From positions 1-6,507 of the forward strand of contig JAADFC010000079.1 of NCBI GenBank assembly GCA_013153105.1: 6,507 nt of DNA, written 5' to 3'. This DNA comes from Thermoproteota archaeon (lineage in GTDB: Archaea > Thermoproteota > Thermoprotei_A > Sulfolobales > Pyrodictiaceae). Shown here piece after piece: positions 1 to 5,092 of this stretch (its first letter is position 1; every line of letters starts with the position of its first letter). Position numbers and translations under genes: made by a program. The notes below the pieces were generated by a model. That model saw only the letters and a list, made by a program, of their open reading frames with translations, was not told the DNA's origin and ran no database searches.

Positions 1-504
1 GGGCCGGTGGTAGAGGGTTAGGAGCAGGTTGTTGAGGCCGACCCGCGCCCTGTGGAGCAGGTAGCGGGCTGCGTCGCCTGGGCCGTGGAGCTTGACTATC
101 CTCGCATCGTAGTAGAGGCTCTGGCCCAGGCCGAGGCTGACGAGGCTGCTCACTATGCCCGACGCTATGCTGTCGAGCTTCTCCACCCTACCCGAGTACG
201 GGGGCTCCCGGCTGACCCAGAGGATGCTGACCTCGTCGCTCGTCACGTAGGCCAGGTCGGCGCCCAGGCTCCTCGCAGCCTCCAGCGCGGCCCTCGCCTC
301 GGCCCGGTGGACCTCGAGGCTCCTCGGCCCCCGGCTGCGGAGCCTGCGGCCCCAGCCGACGCCGTCGAGCCGGACGGCGAGCGGGGCCTCCACCCTCGCC
401 TCCCGGTAGAGCTCCCTGGCCCGATACTCCTCTTCGAGCCTCGCAGGGTTAGCCTCTAGGAGGAGCCCCAGCTCCCCCAGCAGCTCCTCCCGCGGCGACG
501 TCAT
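1..504 (-). CDS. Thg1-like tRNA 3'-5' nucleotidyltransferase, C-terminus cut by window edge
   Basis: The reverse-strand frame from ATG 504-502 is open to the window edge (168 codons, no stop). The protein matches the Thg1 catalytic domain in order: VRLDG at residues 44-48 (metal-binding Asp47, Gly48 of the palm), GADLAYVTSDEVSILW at 81-96 (second catalytic pair Asp90-Glu91, equivalent to the SDE of Thg1), then YDARIVKL at 132-139 (FDGR region) and the VGLNNLLLTLY stretch at 155-165, corresponding to HINNLYNT. The family adds nucleotides to RNA 5' ends in the 3'-5' direction; archaeal Thg1-like proteins mostly do template-dependent addition (5'-end repair), while true Thg1 adds G-1 to tRNA-His. 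The start overlaps the 3' end of the upstream thioesterase gene by 56 bases, suggesting translational coupling. A GAGG lies about 7 bases before the ATG. The N-terminus is roughly 20-25 residues longer than I expect for archaeal members, but the only later start (GTG at codon 38) lies just ahead of VRLDG. Family assignment is firm; exact substrate is not. Confidence 0.88.
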   Translation of the reverse strand, partial: MTSPREELLGELGLLLEANPARLEEEYRARELYREARVEAPLAVRLDGVGWGRRLRSRGPRSLEVHRAEARAALEAARSLGADLAYVTSDEVSILWVSREPPYSGRVEKLDSIASGIVSSLVSLGLGQSLYYDARIVKLHGPGDAARYLLHRARVGLNNLLLTLYHRP

Positions 505-946
505 CGCGCAGCCTCGCCCCCGCCTTCAGCAGCGCGTCCCGGACATCGCCTGGTATCTCGATCGCCTCTCCCCGCTCGGTGTCGTACGCCACGGCAACTA
601 TCGTACACCTCGCCGAGACCCTGCCGCCGCGCGTCAGGTTGCGTATGGTGAACCTGTACTGTATGCTCTTCCTGCCCAGGACAACGTCGTCTATCGAGAC
701 GCTGTACTCGTCGCCTGGCCAGAGGGGGAAGAGGTACTCGCACTCCGCCCTAACCCTCGGCATGACAAAGCGGGGCCCCCGAATGGCGGCGTCGCCGGGC
801 TCGGCCCGGCAGCATCTAACCCCGAGGCCGCGGAGGAACTCCTCCTCAGCCCTCTCACAGTAGCGGAAGAAGTTGCTGAAGTGGACTATCCCAGCAGCGT
901 CGGTCTCGCTCCACCAGACCCGGTAGCGGGCCTCGAAGACCGGCAA
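449..946 (-). CDS. Acyl-CoA thioesterase, 4HBT hotdog fold (YbgC/FadM-like)
   Basis: Encodes 165 residues from TTG 946-944. The N-terminal signature of the 4-hydroxybenzoyl-CoA thioesterase superfamily is clear: RVWWSETDAAGIVHFSNFF at residues 9-27, with Asp16 as the expected catalytic carboxylate, followed by the helix RYCERAEEEFLRGLG (28-42) and the beta-sheet half with VLGRKSIQYRFTIRN (89-103). The family consists of cytosolic hotdog-fold enzymes that hydrolyse acyl-CoA thioesters; the substrate here cannot be read from the sequence. TTG is the only start after an in-frame stop (986-988), and GGGGG at 958-954 sits 7 bases ahead of it. The last 15-20 residues (AAGGAAGGAGAPPRG) are low-complexity and fall where the frame overlaps the Thg1-like gene, so the folded domain ends near residue 148. 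First gene of a leftward two-gene unit; a TATA-like box at 992-997 is suitably placed. Confidence 0.88.
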   Translation of the reverse strand: MPVFEARYRVWWSETDAAGIVHFSNFFRYCERAEEEFLRGLGVRCCRAEPGDAAIRGPRFVMPRVRAECEYLFPLWPGDEYSVSIDDVVLGRKSIQYRFTIRNLTRGGRVSARCTIVAVAYDTERGEAIEIPGDVRDALLKAGARLRDDVAAGGAAGGAGAPPRG

Positions 947-991
947 GAGCCCGCCCCCAGGGAGGGCTCCAGGCGGCCCGCGGCGTCAGCG

Positions 992-997
992 TTATAA
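992..997. promoter_or_regulatory. TTATAA box, possible shared archaeal promoter
   Basis: TTATAA is palindromic and stands out as AT-only in a very GC-rich gap between divergent genes. Reading left, initiation about 25 bases away would fall near 968-970, giving a leader of about 22 bases to the thioesterase TTG. The upstream side on that strand is GAGGCTC, a purine-rich start compatible with a BRE. Reading right, initiation would be near 1020, giving a leader of about 70 bases for the gene at 1089. The leftward geometry is the more typical of archaea; use in both directions is an inference. Confidence 0.5.
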
Positions 998-1043
998 GAG
1001 CCTCCTCGCGGGGGGCGGCGGTCGATGCAGGGAGCCTAATCCC

Positions 1044-1062
1044 CCTCCTCGGAGGGAGGAGG
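1044..1062 (+). other. Small hairpin in putative leader of the DUF432-like gene
   Basis: CCTCCTC (1044-1050) and GAGGAGG (1056-1062) form a perfect 7-bp stem with a 5-base loop, 27 bases before the ATG at 1089. If transcription starts near 1020, the hairpin lies in the 5' leader. The left arm resembles an anti-SD sequence and could also pair with purine-rich SD stretches. There is no T tract, so it is not an obvious terminator. Chance formation is possible in sequence this rich in GGAGG-like runs. Confidence 0.35.
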
Positions 1063-1088
1063 CGCGCGGGGAAGGGAGCAGCGCAGCC

Positions 1089-1844
1089 ATGATAGCCGGG
1101 CTACTGCAGCGGGGCAGGGTCGAGGCCTTGGAGGAGAGGAGGATCGGCGGGGGCAGGCTCTACCCGAAGCCGCTCCAGCCCGGCAAGGCCGAGGAGATAG
1201 GCGAGGCCAGGGTGAGCCTCTCCCGCGACGGGCTGCTCGAGGCCTGCGACCGCTACGGCTGCAGCCGCGCTAAGCTGCCCCCGGGGCGGGGGGTGCACCT
1301 GGAGCCCGTGCCGGCCCTCGGGAGGCCGGAGCCGCTGACCAGCTGCATCTACGTGGAGTTCGACGCCGAAGTGCTCCACCCCGGCGGCTCCATGACGGTC
1401 TGGAGCCTCGCCCCCTACGAGGTGGCGGTAACCTACGAGAACGTGGTCCTAGCCAGGCTGACGCCGCTCCCCTCCAAGATCACTCTCGTCGGTGACCTTG
1501 TCGAGGGGAGGATATGCAGGCACCACCGCAGCGGCGTCTACGAGAGCCGGGAGGAGGCGCTCGCCTCAAGAGAGCCGGGCGAGGCGGTGCTCGCAGTCAG
1601 GCTCTCCGGGCCCCCCGCCAGGGTGCCCGGCGTAGCCTTCTACGCAGCCATGCTCCCCATATACACCGATGAGGGGGGCGCCCTCTACTACCCCCTGGTC
1701 GAGATGAGGATAGAGGAGGCGCAGGCGATGGTGAGGACCACCAGCCAGCCCCCTACAGCTGGGCTGGAGGTGGCGCAGCGAGGGAGGAGGCCGCTCCTAC
1801 TCCAGCCCGCGCTGCCCCAGCCCCTGCCGCCCAGGAGACCCTAG
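1089..1844 (+). CDS. Archaeal protein of unknown function, DUF432-like, paired with MscS
   Basis: Encodes 251 residues, soluble, with no transmembrane segment or signal peptide. I tentatively place it in DUF432, an archaeal family of unknown function, from memory of its layout: a central beta-rich part (CIYVEFDAEVLHPGG, 86-100; WSLAPYEVAVTYENVVLARL, 105-124), then ITLVGDLVEGRICRHHRSGVY (131-151), with the G-x-ICR element I associate with the family, and a closing LYYPLVEMRIEEAQAMV (199-215). Residues 216-251 are Pro/Arg/Leu-rich and probably disordered. The ATG is preceded by GGGAG about 10 bases upstream. The stop lies 10 bases before the longest possible start of the MscS gene, so the two are probably co-transcribed; as I recall, DUF432 genes are often beside MscS genes in archaea, which supports the assignment and hints at a channel-associated role. 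Coding status is well supported by codon use (AGG, ATA, high GC3); the family name is not certain. Confidence 0.72.
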   Translation: MIAGLLQRGRVEALEERRIGGGRLYPKPLQPGKAEEIGEARVSLSRDGLLEACDRYGCSRAKLPPGRGVHLEPVPALGRPEPLTSCIYVEFDAEVLHPGGSMTVWSLAPYEVAVTYENVVLARLTPLPSKITLVGDLVEGRICRHHRSGVYESREEALASREPGEAVLAVRLSGPPARVPGVAFYAAMLPIYTDEGGALYYPLVEMRIEEAQAMVRTTSQPPTAGLEVAQRGRRPLLLQPALPQPLPPRRP

Positions 1845-1881
1845 GGGCTGGGGAGTGAGGAGCCGCCGGGGTGGCACCGGC

Positions 1882-2745
1882 ATGGCCGAGGCGGCTGGGC
1901 TCGTGGACAGGCTGGGCCTGGAGGCCTCCAAGGTCCTCCAGGCAGCCGCGATACTAGCGGTGGGCGTGGCGGCGGCGCTGCTGGTCAGGAGCCTGATGAG
2001 GAGGAGCCTGCAGCAGAGGCTGCCTACCCACATCTACAAGCCGCTGGAGAACATGGTGTTCTTCAGCCTCCTCCTCGTCGCCGGCGTGACGGCCCTGACC
2101 CCCTTCGGGGTGAGCCCCAGCGGCCTCCTGCTGGCGGGCGGCTTCGCGGGTATAGTGGTCGGCTTCGCCTCCCAGCAGACGGTCTCCAACCTTATCAGCG
2201 GCGTCTTCCTCCTGGTGGAGCAGCCGCTCCGCGTCGGCGACCCGGTGACCATTAAGGGTGTGAGCGGCGTGGTTGTCGACATAAGCATACTATCGACCCG
2301 AATTCGCACGTGGGACGGCTATATAGTCAGGATACCCAACTCTGTGGTGTTCAACGAGGCGATAACGAACTACGTAAGGACCCGGGCTCGGAGGGTGGAG
2401 ATAAGCGTCGGGATAAGCTATGGGAGCAGCATAGACAAGGCGATCGAGGCTGTTAAGAGGCTGATGGAGGAGCACCCGTTCTGCCTTGTGAACCCCGCGC
2501 CGGAGGCGTTCGTGGAGGAGTACGGCGACAGCGCGGTGGTGCTCAAGGCCAGGTGCTGGGCGCCGCCCCAGGTGTGGTTCCGGACCAAGACTGAGCTGCA
2601 GACGAGGCTGAAGACCACGCTCGAACAGGCTGGCGTGGAGATACCGTTCCCCCAGCTCGACCTCCACATTAGGGACAGCGTGCCCCTCAAGGTGGAGCTT
2701 GGAGCGAGCGGCGGCCCCGGTTTAACCTCCCCGCGGGGGTCGTAG
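1882..2745 (+). CDS. mscS: MscS-family mechanosensitive ion channel
   Basis: A 287-residue membrane channel from ATG 1882, close to the 286 of E. coli MscS. Three hydrophobic segments are visible: about 18-37, 58-77 and the pore helix 82-116 (GLLLAGGFAGIVVGFASQQ followed by TVSNLISGVFLLVEQPLRVGD), rich in small Gly/Ala residues as in MscS TM3. The beta domain follows with VTIKGVSGVVVDISILSTR (122-140) and the family hallmark TWDGYIVRIPNS (143-154). The C-terminal alpha/beta cage domain carries the usual PFPQ at 255-258. The family opens under membrane tension and releases solutes on hypo-osmotic shock. An in-frame GTG at 1855 would add nine basic residues (RSRRGGT-type); I prefer 1882 because GGGGTGG at 1869-1875 is correctly spaced before ATG, whereas the GTG has GGGGA directly against it. 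It follows the DUF432-like gene closely and precedes a flavoprotein gene by 21 bases. Confidence 0.93.
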   Translation: MAEAAGLVDRLGLEASKVLQAAAILAVGVAAALLVRSLMRRSLQQRLPTHIYKPLENMVFFSLLLVAGVTALTPFGVSPSGLLLAGGFAGIVVGFASQQTVSNLISGVFLLVEQPLRVGDPVTIKGVSGVVVDISILSTRIRTWDGYIVRIPNSVVFNEAITNYVRTRARRVEISVGISYGSSIDKAIEAVKRLMEEHPFCLVNPAPEAFVEEYGDSAVVLKARCWAPPQVWFRTKTELQTRLKTTLEQAGVEIPFPQLDLHIRDSVPLKVELGASGGPGLTSPRGS

Positions 2746-2766
2746 AGCCCCTCCACCCGGTGTCGA

Positions 2767-4158
2767 GTGGCCTTGGAGCGGCTCCGCGTCGCTGTAGTGG
2801 GCGGCGGCCCCGCGGGGATGGCGGCTGCCAGCAGGGTGAAGAGGCTCCTCGGAGACCGCGCTGAGGTTGTCGTGTTCGAGAAGGGGCGCTGGGTCAGCTT
2901 CGCCCTCTGCGGCACCCCCTACTACATCGGCTGCACCGTGAAGACCCTCGATGACCTAGTCTACTACCCCTTGGAGGAGTTCGTGGAGAAGCGGGGTATA
3001 GACGTGAGGATAAGGACTGAGGTAACCGAGGTGGAGGCCGACGCTAGGAGGCTGAGGTTCCGCAGGCCCGACGGCGGGGAGGGCGTCTACGAGTACGACT
3101 ACCTAGTCCTCGCCACGGGCGCCAGGCCTAAGGTGCCCGGGCTCTGGAGGGAGCTGCTGGGCTACGAGAACTTCTTCACGCTCCGCAGCCTCGACGACGC
3201 GGAGAGGATCCGCCGCTACCTGGTGCGCGATGATGTGAGGCGGGTGGTTATAGTCGGCGCGGGCTACATAGGCTTCGAGGTGGCCGAGAACGTCCGGGCC
3301 CTCGGCAGGGAGGCTGTGGTTGTGGAGCTGGCCAGCCAGGTTCTCCCGGTTATGCTCGACGAGGACATGGCGGCTCCGGCTGCGGAGGTCCTCGAGGCGA
3401 ATGGGGTCGCCCTCAGGCTTGGCGTGGGCGTGCAGCGGTTCGAGGCTGAGGGGGGCAGGGTGCGCCGTGCCGTGCTCGCCGACGGCTCCGCGGTGGAGGG
3501 GGACGCGTTCATCATAGGCGTCGGGGTCGCCCCCGAGGTGGGGCTCGCTAAGAGTGCAGGGCTGCGCATCGGCGAGACTGGGGCCGTGTGGGTCGACGAG
3601 AGGATGAGGACCAGCCGCCCCGAGGTCTACGCGGCTGGCGACGTGGCGGAGACTGTCGACCTTGTGACGGGTAGGAGGGCCTGGGTCCCCCTGGCACCGG
3701 CTGCTAATAAGATGGGATTCGTGGCCGGCACCAACATTGCCGGCGGCGACGCAGTGTTCCCAGGCGTGGTCCGCACCAGTGTGACCGAGGCGTTCGGGCT
3801 AGTGGTGGCCGCCACGGGTCTCCGCGAGAGGGACGCTGAGAAGGCTGGGTTCAAGCCGGTCGCTGCGAGGCTCGAGGCTAGGACGAAGGCCCACTACGTG
3901 GGCGGGGGCTCAAAGATACTGCTCAAGGTTGTGGCCGACGCTGAGACCGGGAGGCTCCTGGGAGCCCAGGCGGTGGGCGACGAGACCGCGTTCTGGCGCG
4001 TAAACGTGGTGGCAGCGCTGCTCCAGTCCAAGGCCACCGTCTGGGACCTGTTCAGCCTCGACCTGGGCTACATGCCGAAGGTGGCGCCGGTCTGGGACCC
4101 CCTGGTGGTCGCTGCGAGGCTCCTAATGAGGAAGCTGGGCACCAAGCCTCGAGGCTGA
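2767..4158 (+). CDS. CoA-disulfide reductase / NAD(P)H oxidase-type flavoprotein
   Basis: A 463-residue pyridine nucleotide-disulfide oxidoreductase of class III. FAD-binding GGGPAG at 12-17 follows a beta strand; SFALCGTPYYIGC at 44-56 places Cys48 at the single redox-active cysteine of the CoA-disulfide reductase/NADH oxidase/NAD(P)H sulfur oxidoreductase group, followed by TGAR (117-120). The second Rossmann motif GAGYIGFEVAE (164-174) binds NAD(P)H and AAGDVAE (289-295) contacts FAD. The C-terminal dimerisation domain has HYVGG (376-380) and LDLGYMPKVAPVWDPL (431-446). Relatives reduce CoA disulfide, polysulfide/sulfur or oxygen; which applies here cannot be told. In the last motif the usual YxPP is YMPK. 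The GTG start (2767) has no convincing SD; a TTG two codons on is an alternative. It begins 21 bases after the MscS stop, so co-transcription is likely, although a TTTAAC at 2721-2726 could give it its own promoter. Confidence 0.9.
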   Translation: MALERLRVAVVGGGPAGMAAASRVKRLLGDRAEVVVFEKGRWVSFALCGTPYYIGCTVKTLDDLVYYPLEEFVEKRGIDVRIRTEVTEVEADARRLRFRRPDGGEGVYEYDYLVLATGARPKVPGLWRELLGYENFFTLRSLDDAERIRRYLVRDDVRRVVIVGAGYIGFEVAENVRALGREAVVVELASQVLPVMLDEDMAAPAAEVLEANGVALRLGVGVQRFEAEGGRVRRAVLADGSAVEGDAFIIGVGVAPEVGLAKSAGLRIGETGAVWVDERMRTSRPEVYAAGDVAETVDLVTGRRAWVPLAPAANKMGFVAGTNIAGGDAVFPGVVRTSVTEAFGLVVAATGLRERDAEKAGFKPVAARLEARTKAHYVGGGSKILLKVVADAETGRLLGAQAVGDETAFWRVNVVAALLQSKATVWDLFSLDLGYMPKVAPVWDPLVVAARLLMRKLGTKPRG

Positions 4159-4193
4159 CCCTGGCCCGACCCTGGAGGGTGAGGGGCACGGTT

Positions 4194-4493
4194 TTGGCCT
4201 GGCCCCCGCCCCTGCTGCCCCCAGGCTACCGCATCATCTTCTCCAGGCACGCCAGGGAGCGGATGAGACAGCGCGGCGTCACCCCCGGGGAGGTCGAGGA
4301 GGCGCTCAGGTGCCCCGTCCAGCTCGCCTACGATCATGAGCGCGACGTCTACCTGGCCCTCGGATGCAACGATGTAGCAGTAGTCTACGCGGCGAGGGGC
4401 ACCCTGGTAGAGGTCGTGACCGTGCTCCGGAGGAGGGAGTACGAGGCCCTGCTCGCCAGGCTCGGCAGACGCCGCTACAAGGTCATACTCTAG
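4194..4493 (+). CDS. Small DUF4258-like protein
   Basis: A 99-residue cytosolic protein whose core fits DUF4258: FSRHARERMRQRGVTPGEVEEAL (residues 16-38 in pieces: SRHARERM at 17-24, RGVTPGEVEEAL at 27-38), a central YDHERDVYLAL (46-56), then VAVVYAARGTLVEVVTVL (61-78). The conserved His-Ala-x-x-Arg-Met and the closing strand V-x-VVTV are typical. The family is small, of unproven biochemical function, with a fold sometimes compared to RelE-type toxins; no antitoxin-like partner lies beside it. An in-frame GTG at 4179 is the longest start, but the perfect GGAGG (4174-4178) abuts it; GTGAGGGG (4179-4186) is then 7 bases before TTG 4194, which I therefore prefer. The gene is 35 bases behind the flavoprotein stop and probably ends that transcript. 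A Pro-rich stretch WPPPLLPP at the N-terminus is unusual. Confidence 0.75.
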   Translation: MAWPPPLLPPGYRIIFSRHARERMRQRGVTPGEVEEALRCPVQLAYDHERDVYLALGCNDVAVVYAARGTLVEVVTVLRRREYEALLARLGRRRYKVIL

Positions 4494-4527
4494 CCCCGCC
4501 CGGCCAGACCCCCAGGGGGGCCCACGT

Positions 4528-4537
4528 ACCATATGGT
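4528..4537. promoter_or_regulatory. AT-rich palindrome ACCATATGGT, possible operator/promoter element
   Basis: A perfect 10-base palindrome lies inside the only AT-rich patch of the 4494-4652 gap, with GTAC copies at 4526-4529 and 4541-4544 bracketing it. Such a site could bind a dimeric regulator or act as the TATA region for the YbjQ-like gene, in which case transcription would begin near 4560 and the leader of about 90 bases would contain the 4582-4619 hairpin. No experimental or comparative support is available from the sequence alone. Confidence 0.35.
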
Positions 4538-4581
4538 TATGTACCTCCTTGACCCCCGGCCCTATCCTCGTGGAGATACCC

Positions 4582-4619
4582 GCCCCGAGCCCCCCGGAGG
4601 CCCTCCCGGGGGGCGGGGC
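4582..4619 (+). other. Long GC-only hairpin ahead of the YbjQ-like gene
   Basis: GCCCCG (4582-4587) pairs with CGGGGC (4614-4619) and CCCCCCGG (4590-4597) with CCGGGGGG (4606-4613), giving 14 GC pairs with a two-base bulge (AG, 4588-4589) and an 8-base loop. It lies 89 bases after the DUF4258-like stop and 20 bases before the SD at 4640-4646. Lacking a following T tract, it is not a standard terminator; it may be a transcript 3'-end structure, a leader element, or a protein-binding site. Confidence 0.5.
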
Positions 4620-4639
4620 TGCTAGATACGAGACGGGTT

Positions 4640-4646
4640 GGAGGTG
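4640..4646 (+). promoter_or_regulatory. Strong Shine-Dalgarno GGAGGTG deciding the start at 4653
   Basis: GGAGGTG is almost the full complement of the archaeal 16S 3' tail and ends 6 bases before GTG 4653. The longer in-frame TTG at 4638 overlaps this motif and has no SD of its own, so 4653 is the likely start. Confidence 0.7.
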
Positions 4647-4652
4647 GTCAGA

Positions 4653-4937
4653 GTGGCGGGCGGCGAGGTGCTGCTTCTAACCCTCGAGCATCCCCCGGAG
4701 GGTGTTAAGGTGCGCGAGGTGAAGGGCTTCGTCTACGCGGCGAGGCTTGTCAGCATGACTGTCGCCGGGGTGGAGGATGAGATAAACGCTCTGCTGGACA
4801 AGCTCCGCGAGAAGGCCCAGGCCATTGGAGCCAACGCGGTGCTCGGCGTGAAGCTGGACGTGCGCAGGGTGACTGGCGCAGGTATAGAGTGGGCGATGCT
4901 CCTCGCCTACGGTACTGGCGTGGTGCTAGAATCCTAG
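4653..4937 (+). CDS. YbjQ/UPF0145-like small protein
   Basis: A 94-residue soluble protein from GTG 4653 (99 from TTG 4638), close to the usual 100-110 of the YbjQ family (PF01906, annotated as a putative heavy-metal-binding domain). The matching layout is: an N-terminal strand with VLLLTLEHPPEGVKVREVKGF in two pieces (6-16, 17-26), an amphipathic helix EDEINALLDKLREKAQAIGA (41-60), then NAVLGVKLDV (61-70) and the closing AMLLAYGTGVVL (81-92), equivalent to the ayGTAV end of the family. Members assemble as pentamers in known structures; biochemical function is unproven. No Cys or His cluster typical of metal sites is seen (one His, at residue 13), so the metal-binding label should not be taken literally here. 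It is monocistronic-looking: a structured gap precedes it and 155 bases separate it from the RNA ligase. Confidence 0.8.
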   Translation: MAGGEVLLLTLEHPPEGVKVREVKGFVYAARLVSMTVAGVEDEINALLDKLREKAQAIGANAVLGVKLDVRRVTGAGIEWAMLLAYGTGVVLES

Positions 4938-4987
4938 GCCGGCCTTACACAGTTTTCGCCGCGGCTCCCGAGGCGCTGCGCGCCCTT

Positions 4988-5006
4988 AGGCGGGGGCGTC
5001 CCGCCT
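4988..5006 (+). other. Short hairpin downstream of the YbjQ-like gene
   Basis: AGGCGGG (4988-4994) and CCCGCCT (5000-5006) form a 7-bp perfect stem with a GGCGT loop, 50 bases after the stop codon. It may mark the 3' end of the upstream transcript; a pyrimidine-rich run (CCTTTCTCCCTCCCC, 5047-5061) lies further on. The GC-rich background makes chance stems common. Confidence 0.3.
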
Positions 5007-5018
5007 CCGGGAGACTGC

Positions 5019-5024
5019 TTATCC
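5019..5024 (+). promoter_or_regulatory. Possible TATA element for the RNA ligase gene
   Basis: TTATCC in the 155-base gap before the ligase; initiation about 25 bases on would fall near 5047, leaving a leader of about 45 bases that includes the SD GGGGGTGG at 5079-5086. It is a weak match to the archaeal TATA consensus, chosen because little else in the gap is AT-rich (another candidate patch is 4946-4960). Confidence 0.3.
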
Positions 5025-5092
5025 TCGGCGGAGCCGGCGCCCCGGGCCTTTCTCCCTCCCCGCGTTGCGGGTGCGGTTGGGGGTGGCTGGGC

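Noticed and set aside
52..459. Plus-strand 135-codon frame
   Set aside because: It lies antisense to the Thg1-like gene, has Pro/Ala/Glu-rich composition typical of GC-rich shadow frames, and shows no recognisable motif.
579..863. Plus-strand 94-codon frame
   Set aside because: Antisense shadow of the 4HBT thioesterase, whose catalytic motif is clear on the other strand.
998..1088. tRNA or C/D-box RNA gene in the divergent gap
   Set aside because: No T-loop GTTCGA-type sequence, acceptor pairing or paired C (RUGAUGA) and D (CUGA) boxes could be found.
2290..2915. Minus-strand frames over the MscS and flavoprotein genes
   Set aside because: Both plus-strand genes have complete family motifs through this stretch, and the antisense products are low-complexity.
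4364..4552. Plus-strand 62-codon frame overlapping the DUF4258-like gene
   Set aside because: Out of frame within a recognised family protein, Arg/Gly-rich, and with no SD; a shadow frame.
4582..4619. Intrinsic terminator reading of the GC hairpin
   Set aside because: No T-rich tract follows on either strand, which archaeal termination usually needs, so it is reported only as a hairpin of unknown role.
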